Source of the DNA: Methylovulum sp.
Lineage (GTDB): Bacteria > Pseudomonadota > Gammaproteobacteria > Methylococcales > Methylomonadaceae
NCBI GenBank assembly: GCA_030653435.1
Contig: JAURZI010000025.1
Coordinates: 1 to 64,000, forward strand
Direction: 5' to 3'
DNA length: 64,000 nt
Numbering within the stretch: the first letter of the stretch is position 1; each line of letters opens with the position of its first letter. This document shows positions 28,331 to 36,991 of the stretch, one piece after another. The position numbers were made by a program, and so were the translations under genes. The notes below the pieces were generated by a model. That model saw only the letters and a list, made by a program, of their open reading frames with translations. It did no database searches and was not told where the DNA came from.

Positions 28331-30259
28331 CTAAGGCAAATTGGGAAGTGAAAAAGAGTGCTGCAACGCCTTTAGGGGCGGCTGATCCTGAAAAACATTA
28401 TCAGGATAATAGCCAATATGTTTCGCATGGTGCTGCTTTAACCATTCCAGCTGCCCGATAAATACCGCTACAGGAATTTTTTGCTGGATTTTCCAGTTGA
28501 CGGCTTGCAGCTCAAACAATGTTTTGTCCAAGCCCCCTGGATAAGCTGCGGCTTTGCTGACCAGTTCGGCCAACCATTCCAACGGGTGTTCCGCTTCTTC
28601 CATAAACGGCATCGCCTCAATAGCGACATAGTCATAATGCGCCAAAAATGTCTCGAAAGATTGTGCGTACCATTCTTCGCTATAAGGTTTTAATAAAGGC
28701 AAGGCATACATGTTCCGCGCCGTTTTTATGCCCGGTCGATAAGTACGGACACGATTGGCCAACTCATCGGTAAACTGGCTAATCAACTCGGTTTTATGCT
28801 GTGCCCAGGCCAGACGCATCGCGCCTGTTGCATGGAGCTGTTCAAATTGGCCGGGCAATCCCCAGGCTTGGTGCGTAAAGGCCAGCGCTACAGGCGACAC
28901 GTCTTCATAATCGGATAAAATCCCGTCATCGTGGAACAACACACCGTCGAAATTACAGTATTTAGCCAAATCTTCATAAATTTCGGCAACAAACGCCCTG
29001 GCTTCAGGTTGAAAAGGCGACAAGCGGGTGTAAATATGGCTAGATTTTTGTGCGTTACCGTCATGCCATTCCTGCACATACCAGCTATCCGGCAAGTTGT
29101 TCTGATACGCCATAATAGGCATCCAGGCATAGACCTTAACGTTGGCGACCCGTTTTAGCTGCCAAGCAACACGGTTGAACAAGTCTTTCCTAACCGGCAA
29201 ATGCCGGTTAGGAAAATACAACGCATCGGCATTGCCATCGCCATCAGGATCAGCATAAGCCTGAAGAAAAACGGTATTGATACGCATGTCTTTGATGCGC
29301 TGCACGGCACGATCCAGATTAAGCTCGGTTTGCAGGGCATCAGTGTCATAGAGATAATCCAGATCCAGATGCGCGACCCGCAACGGCCTGTCGGTACGCT
29401 GGCTGGTGACAATATCGGCAAATTGTCGGATATCAGGGTTATCGACAATAATGAGGCGGCGTAACGCTTTAATGTCCGCCGTAGTGTTAAAGCCGTCAAT
29501 CAGCCCCATCGTCACCGGCATACCGGCTTCTATCGAGGCTTCCAACACCATACTGTTGTATTCGCCATAAGGCCAAACCATAACCCTAGGCCTGACTCCG
29601 GTATGCTGAAAAATAAACTCGGCACTGCTTATCAGGCTGGAACGAACGCGCACCCAATAGTTTTCATCGGCTTCGTAGCGCGCCGTAGCAGAGTCGTAAA
29701 GGCGGGTCACCGCCGCCGCCTGACTATTTCCCTGCGGATTAGCGGGTATGCCTTTATGTAAATCGTAACTGTGTGTGGCAATTTCCACCAAACCAGAACG
29801 CTTCAGCTCCCTCACCTGATCCCAAGTAAGCAAGGGCTGGGTGACATCAGCAGGCTTATCGATGCCGTCCATCCAGCTGCCCACCAGGGCAACCGTAGCA
29901 GGATAACGATATTTTTTCAGCAACGGAAAAACAGTGCGGTAAAAGCTTTGGTAGCCGTCATCAAAGCTTAGCAACACCGGCTTATCCGGCAGCGAGGCTT
30001 TGCCGGCTGCGGCATCCAGGACAGCTTGCACACTAACGACATGGTAACCCTGTTCCTTTAGCCAAACCATTTGGGCTTCGAAGCGATCCACTGTGACATC
30101 GGTAGCATAAACAGTGGATTCTTCACTCCCCACTATATCGTGATAATTGAGCACTAAAAAACGGCTTTCGTCGGCATAAGCCAAGCTGCAAAGCCTGACC
30201 AAGCCCAATAAGGACAAAGCCAGCAACAATATAAATTTTTTTAGGGCGTTCAATAGCAT
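28331..30259 (-). CDS. pgaB: Poly-beta-1,6-N-acetylglucosamine N-deacetylase/hydrolase
   Basis: A 642-residue exported two-domain enzyme. After a signal peptide (about 1-30, ending near LAYA) comes a polysaccharide deacetylase domain with SFDDG near 99 and HSYDLH near 163, matching the metal-binding Asp and His pair of E. coli PgaB. The C-terminal half is the glycoside-hydrolase-like domain (LHATG, LFHDDGILSDYED near 440, IEAMPFMEEAE). It partly deacetylates PNAG for export. E. coli PgaB is a lipoprotein; a convincing lipobox is not clear here. pgaA, the outer-membrane porin gene usually first in the operon, is missing upstream, where a divergent gene starts. Confidence 0.95.
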   Translation of the reverse strand: MLLNALKKFILLLALSLLGLVRLCSLAYADESRFLVLNYHDIVGSEESTVYATDVTVDRFEAQMVWLKEQGYHVVSVQAVLDAAAGKASLPDKPVLLSFDDGYQSFYRTVFPLLKKYRYPATVALVGSWMDGIDKPADVTQPLLTWDQVRELKRSGLVEIATHSYDLHKGIPANPQGNSQAAAVTRLYDSATARYEADENYWVRVRSSLISSAEFIFQHTGVRPRVMVWPYGEYNSMVLEASIEAGMPVTMGLIDGFNTTADIKALRRLIIVDNPDIRQFADIVTSQRTDRPLRVAHLDLDYLYDTDALQTELNLDRAVQRIKDMRINTVFLQAYADPDGDGNADALYFPNRHLPVRKDLFNRVAWQLKRVANVKVYAWMPIMAYQNNLPDSWYVQEWHDGNAQKSSHIYTRLSPFQPEARAFVAEIYEDLAKYCNFDGVLFHDDGILSDYEDVSPVALAFTHQAWGLPGQFEQLHATGAMRLAWAQHKTELISQFTDELANRVRTYRPGIKTARNMYALPLLKPYSEEWYAQSFETFLAHYDYVAIEAMPFMEEAEHPLEWLAELVSKAAAYPGGLDKTLFELQAVNWKIQQKIPVAVFIGQLEWLKQHHAKHIGYYPDNVFQDQPPLKALQHSFSLPNLP

Positions 30260-30540
30260 GGCATTACAAAAAGAGGCGCATCAAAACATATCAACAAAAA
30301 CCGGCCTTGGATCCAGCAACGGTAACAACAAAGCATGAAGATCATCACACAATCGCAAAATCGTTTATTCTATCAAAATACAGCGGCTAACTTCGAAAAC
30401 ATCAACAACGCAAGCCAAGCATGCACCACCCCTGCCATGAACAAGCGCTTAAAACTGGGGGTAACAACAGGGCATACCCGTATAGGTTTTATGCGGCAGG
30501 CCCTTTACAATAACTTTATTTATATTTACCTTGCCTACGC

Positions 30541-32202
30541 ATGACTAAAAGACACCTTATTTTGCTAGCCTTACTCAGCGCCGTATTAGCCGCTATCGCC
30601 ATGCTGTTCATACCCAAACCCATACAACACTCAGGCATTATGCCGCCAACTACGGTTTACCCGCATAGCGATGAAACCAGCAGCGTCGAAAAACCCTGCT
30701 CCAATGAACATCCCGACTGGCGGCAAGCACAGGTGATTGATGGCGTGACCATTGCGGCCGCGCCAACTTGCGAGCCTGACAACCCTTACGATATTGCCGC
30801 AGCCGTCAAAGGCACCAATAACGTGTCCATGGCGACCTTGATGCAAACCGACCTGGCGCAAGACGCTCTGACCCTAAGCGATGATATCGACCATGACGGC
30901 GACCCCGATGTCATCCGCATTAAATTGGAAGTCGTCGAACTTAACGGCTCCAGCCCGGACGGCGAGTTCCTGATGAACACTTACGCCATTGCTCCGGGCA
31001 TCCAGCCTGGGCTGTGGGTTTACGCGCCCAAAACCCGCGGCATGGCGGTAAAAAACTTTAACTCGGCAGTGGCGGCCCGGCTGCTACGCGCACCGTCCCC
31101 TACCATCCGTGTCGAACAGGGCGACAAAGTGTATATCACGTTGGAAAACACCCATTATTTACCGCATACCATCCATCTGCACGGTGTCGATCATGCCTGG
31201 ATGACTGCCAGTGGCGGCGATAACGACGGCGTTGAAGAACATCCTGTTTTTCCGGGCAAAACACATATTTATGAGATACAGCCCAGGCACGCGGGCACCA
31301 TGTTGTATCATTGCCATGTCCAGACCGCACAGCATTTTATGATGGGCTTGAGCGGCCTGTTTATCGTCGAAGAAAACCAGCCGGACAACTGGGTGCAAAC
31401 CTTTAATATCGGCGCTGGTCAAGTACGCCACCCATCGGTTGCCGTGAGCAAAACCTATACCCAGGAATACGATCTGCTTTATCAATCCATAGATAAAAAA
31501 CTGGCGCATATCATCCAGGATGCCATCGACCCCAGACTGATCGCCCAGCGCATGAGCCGCGACTACAACATGACGGAATCCTTTGAAAATTACTTCCTGC
31601 TCAACGGGCACTCCTTCCCCTACACCTTACGGGACGGGATGCTGGTCGTCACGGACAACGAAAACATCAAGCTGCGGATTGGCAACGTGCAGCGTTCCGC
31701 CGTGGCGCTGCATTTTCATGGGCATAAAGCCACCATCACGGCCTATGACGGCGTAGACCAGCCCGAAGGCTTGCAGATTACCCGCGACGTGTTTGATATA
31801 GCACCGGCACAACGCCTGGATCTCTCGCTGAAAACCCAAAACAACGGCCTGAACAGCTACGGCCCCGGCTTATGGATGTTCCATGACCATGTCGCAACGG
31901 GAACCACCACAGATGGCATGGAACCTGGCGGCAACATGGCCATCCTTGCCTACAAAGACTTGCTCGATGAACAAGGCATGCCAAAAATGCACGATGAGTT
32001 GCTCAACGAGGTGTTCAGCAAAGATTATTACGCCAAAAAACAAGCGCTATGGGGACAAGGCGATTTTGCACATTTGCTGGGTGAAGCTGGCTGGATTGCG
32101 CCGGATTATCTACACATCATTGTATTTGGGCTGGCTTCCGGCCTAGCCATCGGCCTCTTTGCCTGCATTGCCATTATCTATAACAAGAAAAAAGCCCAAT
32201 GA
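30541..32202 (+). CDS. Membrane-anchored multicopper oxidase
   Basis: This 553-residue protein has an N-terminal membrane anchor or signal (about 5-24) and a C-terminal transmembrane helix (about 522-545), placing two cupredoxin domains outside the membrane. Copper motifs are HTIHLHG (209-215), YHCHVQTAQHFMMGL (C258, H265), HFHGH (391-395) and FHDH (448-450). The Cys needed for a blue type 1 copper appears only in the first half; the second half has Asp where HCH would have Cys. The next gene, overlapping by ATGA, encodes a membrane cupredoxin that could exchange electrons with it. Substrate is unknown: copper or metal oxidation, nitrogen oxides or organic electron donors are all possible. 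Confidence 0.88.
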   Translation: MTKRHLILLALLSAVLAAIAMLFIPKPIQHSGIMPPTTVYPHSDETSSVEKPCSNEHPDWRQAQVIDGVTIAAAPTCEPDNPYDIAAAVKGTNNVSMATLMQTDLAQDALTLSDDIDHDGDPDVIRIKLEVVELNGSSPDGEFLMNTYAIAPGIQPGLWVYAPKTRGMAVKNFNSAVAARLLRAPSPTIRVEQGDKVYITLENTHYLPHTIHLHGVDHAWMTASGGDNDGVEEHPVFPGKTHIYEIQPRHAGTMLYHCHVQTAQHFMMGLSGLFIVEENQPDNWVQTFNIGAGQVRHPSVAVSKTYTQEYDLLYQSIDKKLAHIIQDAIDPRLIAQRMSRDYNMTESFENYFLLNGHSFPYTLRDGMLVVTDNENIKLRIGNVQRSAVALHFHGHKATITAYDGVDQPEGLQITRDVFDIAPAQRLDLSLKTQNNGLNSYGPGLWMFHDHVATGTTTDGMEPGGNMAILAYKDLLDEQGMPKMHDELLNEVFSKDYYAKKQALWGQGDFAHLLGEAGWIAPDYLHIIVFGLASGLAIGLFACIAIIYNKKKAQ

Positions 32203-32846
32203 ACTTACAAAAAATAATACTCATCGCCACCATTTTATTAGGCTTCATCAAACCCGTTTTTGCCACCATGCAACATGAGCACATGCTGATGGACGAAAAA
32301 GGCATGATCATGAATGCCAATACCGACAAACTGCCGCGCGATTGCGAAAAAATATCGGAAAATGTCGATATAACCATCCGTGCAGGCCAAAAACACGCGC
32401 TGAAATTTAACGGCAAAATGTTTGCTTTCGACAACCAGGAATGGGACGTCAAGCCTTGCGCCAAAATAAATATCACCTTTATCAATGATGATCAGATACG
32501 CCATCAATTGATGATACACGGCTTGCCGGGTTATTTGTATCCTGAAGGGATGTTCCATCTGGAGCTCTACGGTGCAGGTGAACTGCGGGCATCGCTGATT
32601 GTGCCCAGCCTGAAAAAAACCTATCTGGTGCATTGTGAATTGCCGCAACACATGGAAAAAGGCATGAAAGCGCAATTAAAAGTGGCGGGCGGCGATGGCG
32701 ATTTGCCTAGCATCCCAGGCATCAGTGCGGGGATTAAGGCGGATGACTATCCGGTAGATTGGTCGCAAGCAACCGTGGCTATCGTAGTGCTTTGCATGCT
32801 AGCGGGCATTGCCGTCCCTCTTGTTGCCCTTAAGCGCTGGTCTTAA
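32199..32846 (+). CDS. Membrane-anchored cupredoxin (type 1 copper protein)
   Basis: This 215-residue protein has a signal peptide (about 1-22), a cupredoxin domain and a C-terminal transmembrane helix (about 188-210) followed by a short positive tail. Type 1 copper ligands can be read directly: H102 and the C146-x4-H151-x4-M156 loop (HCELPQHMEKGM), the same spacing as in rusticyanin. A Met/His-rich stretch (MQHEHMLMDEKGMIMN) follows the signal peptide and could bind copper. It starts inside the stop of the multicopper oxidase gene, so the two are made together and probably form an electron-transfer pair at the periplasmic face. Function is otherwise unknown. Confidence 0.85.
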   Translation: MNLQKIILIATILLGFIKPVFATMQHEHMLMDEKGMIMNANTDKLPRDCEKISENVDITIRAGQKHALKFNGKMFAFDNQEWDVKPCAKINITFINDDQIRHQLMIHGLPGYLYPEGMFHLELYGAGELRASLIVPSLKKTYLVHCELPQHMEKGMKAQLKVAGGDGDLPSIPGISAGIKADDYPVDWSQATVAIVVLCMLAGIAVPLVALKRWS

Positions 32847-32860
32847 AAACCAAATCATGA

Positions 32861-32914
32861 AGCGCAACAACACTTGCAAGCCGATTGATAATCGCTTTCA
32901 AATGTTGTTGCGCT
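32861..32914. repeat. Long near-perfect hairpin after the cupredoxin gene
   Basis: Arms AGCGCAACAACA (32861-32872) and TGTTGTTGCGCT (32903-32914) are perfectly complementary. The pairing continues inward through TTG/CAA, AAG/CTT and CGATT/AATCG with two mismatches and one bulge, leaving a 3-base loop. It lies between convergent genes (cupredoxin and rpmE). A second 6-bp hairpin, GACCAA / TTGGTC, follows at 32925-32941. T tracts are weak on both strands; a bidirectional terminator or structured RNA 3' end is likely. Confidence 0.55.
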
Positions 32915-33003
32915 ATGCCCCGACGACCAAGCCGGTTGGTCTTCAGACAGGGTTTGAACTTAAGCCGTTTATGTCCGGCACCCAAACCAACAATCTGCAA
33001 AAC

Positions 33004-33204
33004 TTATTTTCCGTATTTTTTACGGAATTTATCAACACGGCCTGCGGTATCAACAACGCGTTGTTTGCCTGTATAAAAAGGATGGCATGAAGAACAAACT
33101 TCTATCTGCAAATCCTTGGCTATAACAGAGCCGGTCACAAATGAATTACCGCAACCGCAAGTTACCGTAATTTGTTTATAGTTAGGATGAATTTCTGGTT
33201 TCAT
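33004..33204 (-). CDS. rpmE: Ribosomal protein L31 (zinc-binding form)
   Basis: A 66-residue large-subunit protein with MKPEIHPNY at the start, zinc ligands CGCGNSF and [10 protein letters not shown] (four Cys: C16, C18, C37, C40), and the [14 protein letters not shown] tail. This is the C+ form, which needs zinc, as opposed to the zinc-free paralogue induced under zinc limitation. It is divergent from xthA. Confidence 0.97.
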   Translation of the reverse strand: MKPEIHPNYKQITVTCGCGNSFVTGSVIAKDLQIEVCSSCHPFYTGKQRVVDTAGRVDKFRKKYGK

Positions 33205-33253
33205 ATCGCTTTCACATTACCCACAAGCGGGCTACATACTTATTGAAGAACCC

Positions 33254-33285
33254 CGTATAATACGGTTTTCAATACAAAACCGCAA
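33254..33285. promoter_or_regulatory. Candidate divergent promoter region of rpmE and xthA
   Basis: A perfect 13-bp palindrome CCGTATAATACGG (33254-33266) contains TATAAT (33256-33261) on the plus strand, 38 bases before the xthA ATG, and TATTAT on the minus strand. For rpmE a TTGCGG (33280-33285) lies exactly 17 bases from that TATTAT. The plus-strand -35 is weak. The two promoters would overlap and compete. Confidence 0.4.
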
Positions 33286-33298
33286 CTTGAATTTGACT

Positions 33299-34066
33299 AT
33301 GCGTATCATAACTTTTAATGCCAACGGCATTCGCTCCGCAGAACGCAAGGGCTTCTTTAACTGGATGCAATTACAGAATGCTGACATTATCTGCATACAG
33401 GAAACCAAAGCACAGACACACCAATTGGATCTGGACTGCTATTATCCAAAAGGCTACCACTGTTTTTATCATGATGCCGATAAAAAAGGTTATAGCGGCG
33501 TTGCGTTATATTGCAAAAAACAGCCTGACAATCTGATCAGCGGTATAGGTTGGCCGGATTTCGATGCTGAAGGCCGCTTTATCGAGGCCCAATTCGGCAA
33601 TTTAAGCGTGGTCTCCCTTTATTTGCCTTCCGGCTCCTCCGGCGAAGAACGCCAAACCATCAAATTCAGCTTCATGGAGCGCTTTATGCCTTATCTGCAA
33701 GATCGCCTCCAATCCGGTCGCGACATGATCGTTTGCGGCGACTGGAATATCGCGCACAAAGAAATCGACTTGAAAAACTGGCGGGGCAATCAAAAAAACT
33801 CGGGTTTTTTACCCGAAGAGCGCGCATGGATGACGCAATTATTTGCTGACGGGCAGTGGCTGGACGCTTTCCGACTCATTAATCAAGAGCCTGAACAATA
33901 CACCTGGTGGTCGAACAGAGGACAGGCGTGGGCAAAAAACGTAGGCTGGCGCATTGATTATCAAATCATCAGCGCCTCATTAAAAGACAAAGTGGCTGCA
34001 ACAGCGATCTATAAGGATGAGCGCTTTTCCGACCATGCGCCGCTCACTGTGGACTATGATCTGTAA
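33299..34066 (+). CDS. xthA: Exodeoxyribonuclease III (AP endonuclease)
   Basis: A 255-residue base-excision-repair enzyme that cuts at abasic sites and digests 3' ends. Catalytic blocks of the family are present: TFNANGIRSA, CIQETKAQ, YSGVALY, GDWNIAHKEIDLKN, the WRIDYQ segment, and FSDHAPLTVDYD. A TTG at 33287 would add four residues, but the ATG at 33299 gives the canonical MRIITFNANGI start. Confidence 0.95.
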   Translation: MRIITFNANGIRSAERKGFFNWMQLQNADIICIQETKAQTHQLDLDCYYPKGYHCFYHDADKKGYSGVALYCKKQPDNLISGIGWPDFDAEGRFIEAQFGNLSVVSLYLPSGSSGEERQTIKFSFMERFMPYLQDRLQSGRDMIVCGDWNIAHKEIDLKNWRGNQKNSGFLPEERAWMTQLFADGQWLDAFRLINQEPEQYTWWSNRGQAWAKNVGWRIDYQIISASLKDKVAATAIYKDERFSDHAPLTVDYDL

Positions 34067-34075
34067 GCCTAGGCG

Positions 34076-35329
34076 TTATTGCCAATTATCGGATTGCTCC
34101 GGGGCATTCCACGGCGCAACCTTAAGCAAAAGCAACATGCCCGGAATGGCGGCAATAAAGCACAGCAGAAAAAAAGCCTGCCATCCGCACCACGTCACCA
34201 AATAGCCGGTAGCCGCATTGGCAACCGTGCGCGGCACTGCCGCCAAACTGGTAAACAACGCGAATTGTGTGGCCGTGTACAGCGGATGGGTAGTATGGGC
34301 AATAAACGCCACAAAAGCTGCCGTGCCCAGGCCTACGCCCAACGCTTCGACACCAATGACCGCAGCCAACCCTATCAGGCTGTGCCCTATTGTCGTCAAC
34401 CACGCAAAGCCCAATATAGCCAGCATCTGCACCAGGCCAAAAAGCCATAAAGCGCGGTTTATGCCTAGCTTGACCATCCAGACACCGCCGACCAAACCGC
34501 CCAACACACTCGGCCACAAACCGGCATTTTTAGCCACTAGACCAATCTCCGTCTTGCTAAAACCCATATCCAGGTAGAACGGCGTAGCCAGCGCAGTCGC
34601 CATGCTATCGCCCAATTTATAAAAAAAGATAAAAGCCAATACCAAAAGCGCTGATTTCAGGCCATTGCGCCCGACAAACTCCTGGAATGGCTCAACCACG
34701 GCAGCCCTCAAAGTTTTTGGCGCCGCGTTTTTAAGCATAGGTTCGCTGACAAAAAACGTCATCAGCATACCGGGCAACATGAACAACGCCGTGACCACAA
34801 ACACGCTGCGCCATGGCAAATGGTCCGCCAAAATCAAAGACAGCGAACCCGGCACCAATCCGGCTATTTTATAAGCATTGACATGAATGGCATTGCCTAG
34901 GCCCAATTCATGGTCCGGCAGTAATTCCCGCCGGTAGGCGTCCAGGACAATATCTTGCGAGGCGCTAAAAAAGGCCACCACTACCGCCAGATAAGCAATC
35001 GTCCACAGATTAAGACTAGGGTTCAACATTCCAAAGGCCGGTATAGCCAGCAGCAATGCCGTTTGCGAAATCAACAGCCAGCCGCGCCTACGGCCTAACG
35101 GCGGCGTGTAGCGGTCAAACAGCGGCGACCACAAGAATTTCCAGGTAAACGGCAATTGGATCAGCGCGAACAAGCCGATAGCCTTTAAGTCAACGCCTTC
35201 AGAACGTAGCCATGCAGGCAGCAAGCTAATGAGGATATACAGCGGCAAACCGGAACTGAAACCGGTAAATATGCAGATCAGCATGCGTTTGTTGAGCAGC
35301 TTCCGCCAGATATTTGGATGGTCTGTCAT
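34076..35329 (-). CDS. ampG: AmpG-type MFS muropeptide permease
   Basis: This 417-residue major facilitator transporter has twelve predicted helices and AmpG hallmarks: FTGFSSGLPLYIL in the first helix, PFTWKFLWSPLFDRY, GRRRGWLL, and FFSASQDIVLDAYRREL. AmpG imports anhydro-muropeptides from the periplasm for cell-wall recycling. Length fits single-domain AmpG proteins. It is convergent with xthA, ten bases apart. No recycling enzymes are adjacent, so the substrate is inferred from family. Confidence 0.88.
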   Translation of the reverse strand: MTDHPNIWRKLLNKRMLICIFTGFSSGLPLYILISLLPAWLRSEGVDLKAIGLFALIQLPFTWKFLWSPLFDRYTPPLGRRRGWLLISQTALLLAIPAFGMLNPSLNLWTIAYLAVVVAFFSASQDIVLDAYRRELLPDHELGLGNAIHVNAYKIAGLVPGSLSLILADHLPWRSVFVVTALFMLPGMLMTFFVSEPMLKNAAPKTLRAAVVEPFQEFVGRNGLKSALLVLAFIFFYKLGDSMATALATPFYLDMGFSKTEIGLVAKNAGLWPSVLGGLVGGVWMVKLGINRALWLFGLVQMLAILGFAWLTTIGHSLIGLAAVIGVEALGVGLGTAAFVAFIAHTTHPLYTATQFALFTSLAAVPRTVANAATGYLVTWCGWQAFFLLCFIAAIPGMLLLLKVAPWNAPEQSDNWQ

Positions 35330-35382
35330 GGTATTTTAAAGTCCAAGCCAACCCGTACACTTAGGCCCAGAGCGGGATGGCT

Positions 35383-35427
35383 ATAAATAAAAAGGCCGAT
35401 GACCAACCTTATCAGTGGCCATCGACC
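35383..35427 (-). terminator. Rho-independent terminator after nhaD
   Basis: On the minus strand a 12-bp stem with one or two mismatches (GGTCGATGGCCA / TGGTCATCGGCC, 35394-35427) is directly followed by TTTTTATTTAT (35383-35393). This ends nhaD transcription before ampG, so the two are probably separate units. Confidence 0.85.
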
Positions 35428-35474
35428 TTATTGCAGCTAACGTGTCACGCCGGACTTGTCACCGGCGACAACGG

Positions 35475-36836
35475 TCAACCGTTAACCAGGTAATGCGTAA
35501 AAATACTCGCGGCATATCCTGCGGCAATCGCAGGCGTCCACTTCAGGTGACTGAAGAAAGTGTATTTATGGTTAGATTGACCCATCAACGCCACACCTGC
35601 CGCAGAACCGACCGACAACAGCGAACCGCCGACGCCCGCCGTTAACGTCACCAATAACCATTGATACAAGTCCATATCCAGCCCCATGTTCAATACGGCA
35701 AACATCACGGGGATATTATCGACAATCGCTGAAATCAAACCGACTAAAATATTGGCTGTTGTCGCTCCTAAGCCTTCATACATGGCGCCTGACAATAATT
35801 CAAGATATCCGATATAACCCAAGCCGCCTACAGCAAACACGACGCCAAAGAAAAACAGCAGTGTATCCCATTCAGCATGGCGCACTTTATTGAAAATATC
35901 GAAGCCGTCTTCACCTTCAACCGTGTAGTTAACTTTAATGTAGTACCCGTAAAGCATCAGCGCAGAAAGACCTACCATCATGCCCATGAAAGGCGGCAAA
36001 TGCAGGGCTTGCTTAAAGCTTACCGCCGTCGCAATAGTGAATAAAAACATCACACAAATCTGGATGGCGCCGGGCTTTAACTGCACAGCCGCTTCATTGG
36101 ACTCTAACGGCTGTTCATCAGGCACGGCAAAATACATGACTGCCGCAGGTACGCCGTAATTAACCAAAGAGGGGATGAATAATTTGAAGAAATCGAAGAA
36201 TTCCGCGTATTCAGCCTGCCAGACCATTAACGTCGTAATATCGCCAAAAGGGCAGAACGCACCGCCAGCATTGGCGGCAACAACCAAATTAACAAAACCG
36301 ATACTGACAAATTTGGGGTTATCGGCACCTACCGCCATCACGACCGCACCGACTAATAACGCCGCCGTCAAATTATCTGCAACTGACGATAAGAAGAACG
36401 TGATAATGCCCGTAATCAAAAATAACTTACGGTAGCCAAACTGTTTTCTTACCAGCCACGAACGCAATGCTTCAAACACATTACGCTCGGCCATCGAATT
36501 GATATACGTCATCGCCACCAGCAAAAACAGCATCAACTCGGCATATTCTTTCAAATCGTGTTCAAATGCAGCGTGCATATCTTCGACTGAAACGCCTTTT
36601 TCTGCAGCCAAAATAGCCGCATGCGCCCAAATAATGCCTGCAGCAAGAATAACCGGCTTGGATTTACGCAAATGGGTAAATTCTTCCGTCATGACAAAGC
36701 CGTAGGCAATCAGGAAAATCAGCACGGTATAAATACCCCGCTCTGTCCCGGTCATACCTAGACTTTCGAAGGTCTCCGCCATTGCCATTTGCGGCACCAG
36801 CAGGACTAATAAAAACACTAATAAATAACGCGCCAC
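35475..36836 (-). CDS. nhaD: NhaD-type Na+/H+ antiporter
   Basis: A 453-residue polytopic membrane protein of the NhaD family, exchanging Na+ or Li+ for H+. The N terminus (MARYLLVFLLVLLVPQMAMA) looks like a cleavable signal or first helix. Conserved blocks include SSVADNLTAALLVGA, NAGGAFCPFGDITTLMVW, AEWDTLLFFFGVVFAVGGLG, and IVDNIPVMFAVLNM with paired DN residues typical of the arsenite/antiporter superfamily. The start is a GTG after a GGGGGG ribosome site. It has a strong terminator and a divergent sulfite reductase gene upstream. Confidence 0.93.
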   Translation of the reverse strand: MARYLLVFLLVLLVPQMAMAETFESLGMTGTERGIYTVLIFLIAYGFVMTEEFTHLRKSKPVILAAGIIWAHAAILAAEKGVSVEDMHAAFEHDLKEYAELMLFLLVAMTYINSMAERNVFEALRSWLVRKQFGYRKLFLITGIITFFLSSVADNLTAALLVGAVVMAVGADNPKFVSIGFVNLVVAANAGGAFCPFGDITTLMVWQAEYAEFFDFFKLFIPSLVNYGVPAAVMYFAVPDEQPLESNEAAVQLKPGAIQICVMFLFTIATAVSFKQALHLPPFMGMMVGLSALMLYGYYIKVNYTVEGEDGFDIFNKVRHAEWDTLLFFFGVVFAVGGLGYIGYLELLSGAMYEGLGATTANILVGLISAIVDNIPVMFAVLNMGLDMDLYQWLLVTLTAGVGGSLLSVGSAAGVALMGQSNHKYTFFSHLKWTPAIAAGYAASIFTHYLVNG

Positions 36837-36918
36837 ACTACCCCCCTTTCTCTTTAAATTATCAATAAATAAACAACAAAAAATTTAACTATTAATGGTA
36901 TCACCAAACTAATAAATT

Positions 36919-36947
36919 TTGTCATTTTATGACGCACAGTATATGAT
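36919..36947 (+). promoter_or_regulatory. Sigma-70-type promoter for the sulfite reductase operon
   Basis: TTGTCA (36919-36924) and TATGAT (36942-36947) are separated by exactly 17 bases and lie 45 bases before the chosen ATG at 36992. The surrounding DNA is AT-rich. It fits a housekeeping promoter well, though no regulator site is evident. Confidence 0.55.
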
Positions 36948-36991
36948 GGCGAATCGTGATTTTCCGCCTGCAAGGCACTAAAACCCTTACT

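Noticed and set aside
30335-30544. 69-codon plus-strand frame before the multicopper oxidase
   Set aside because: No ribosome site or recognisable features; probably the divergent promoter region.
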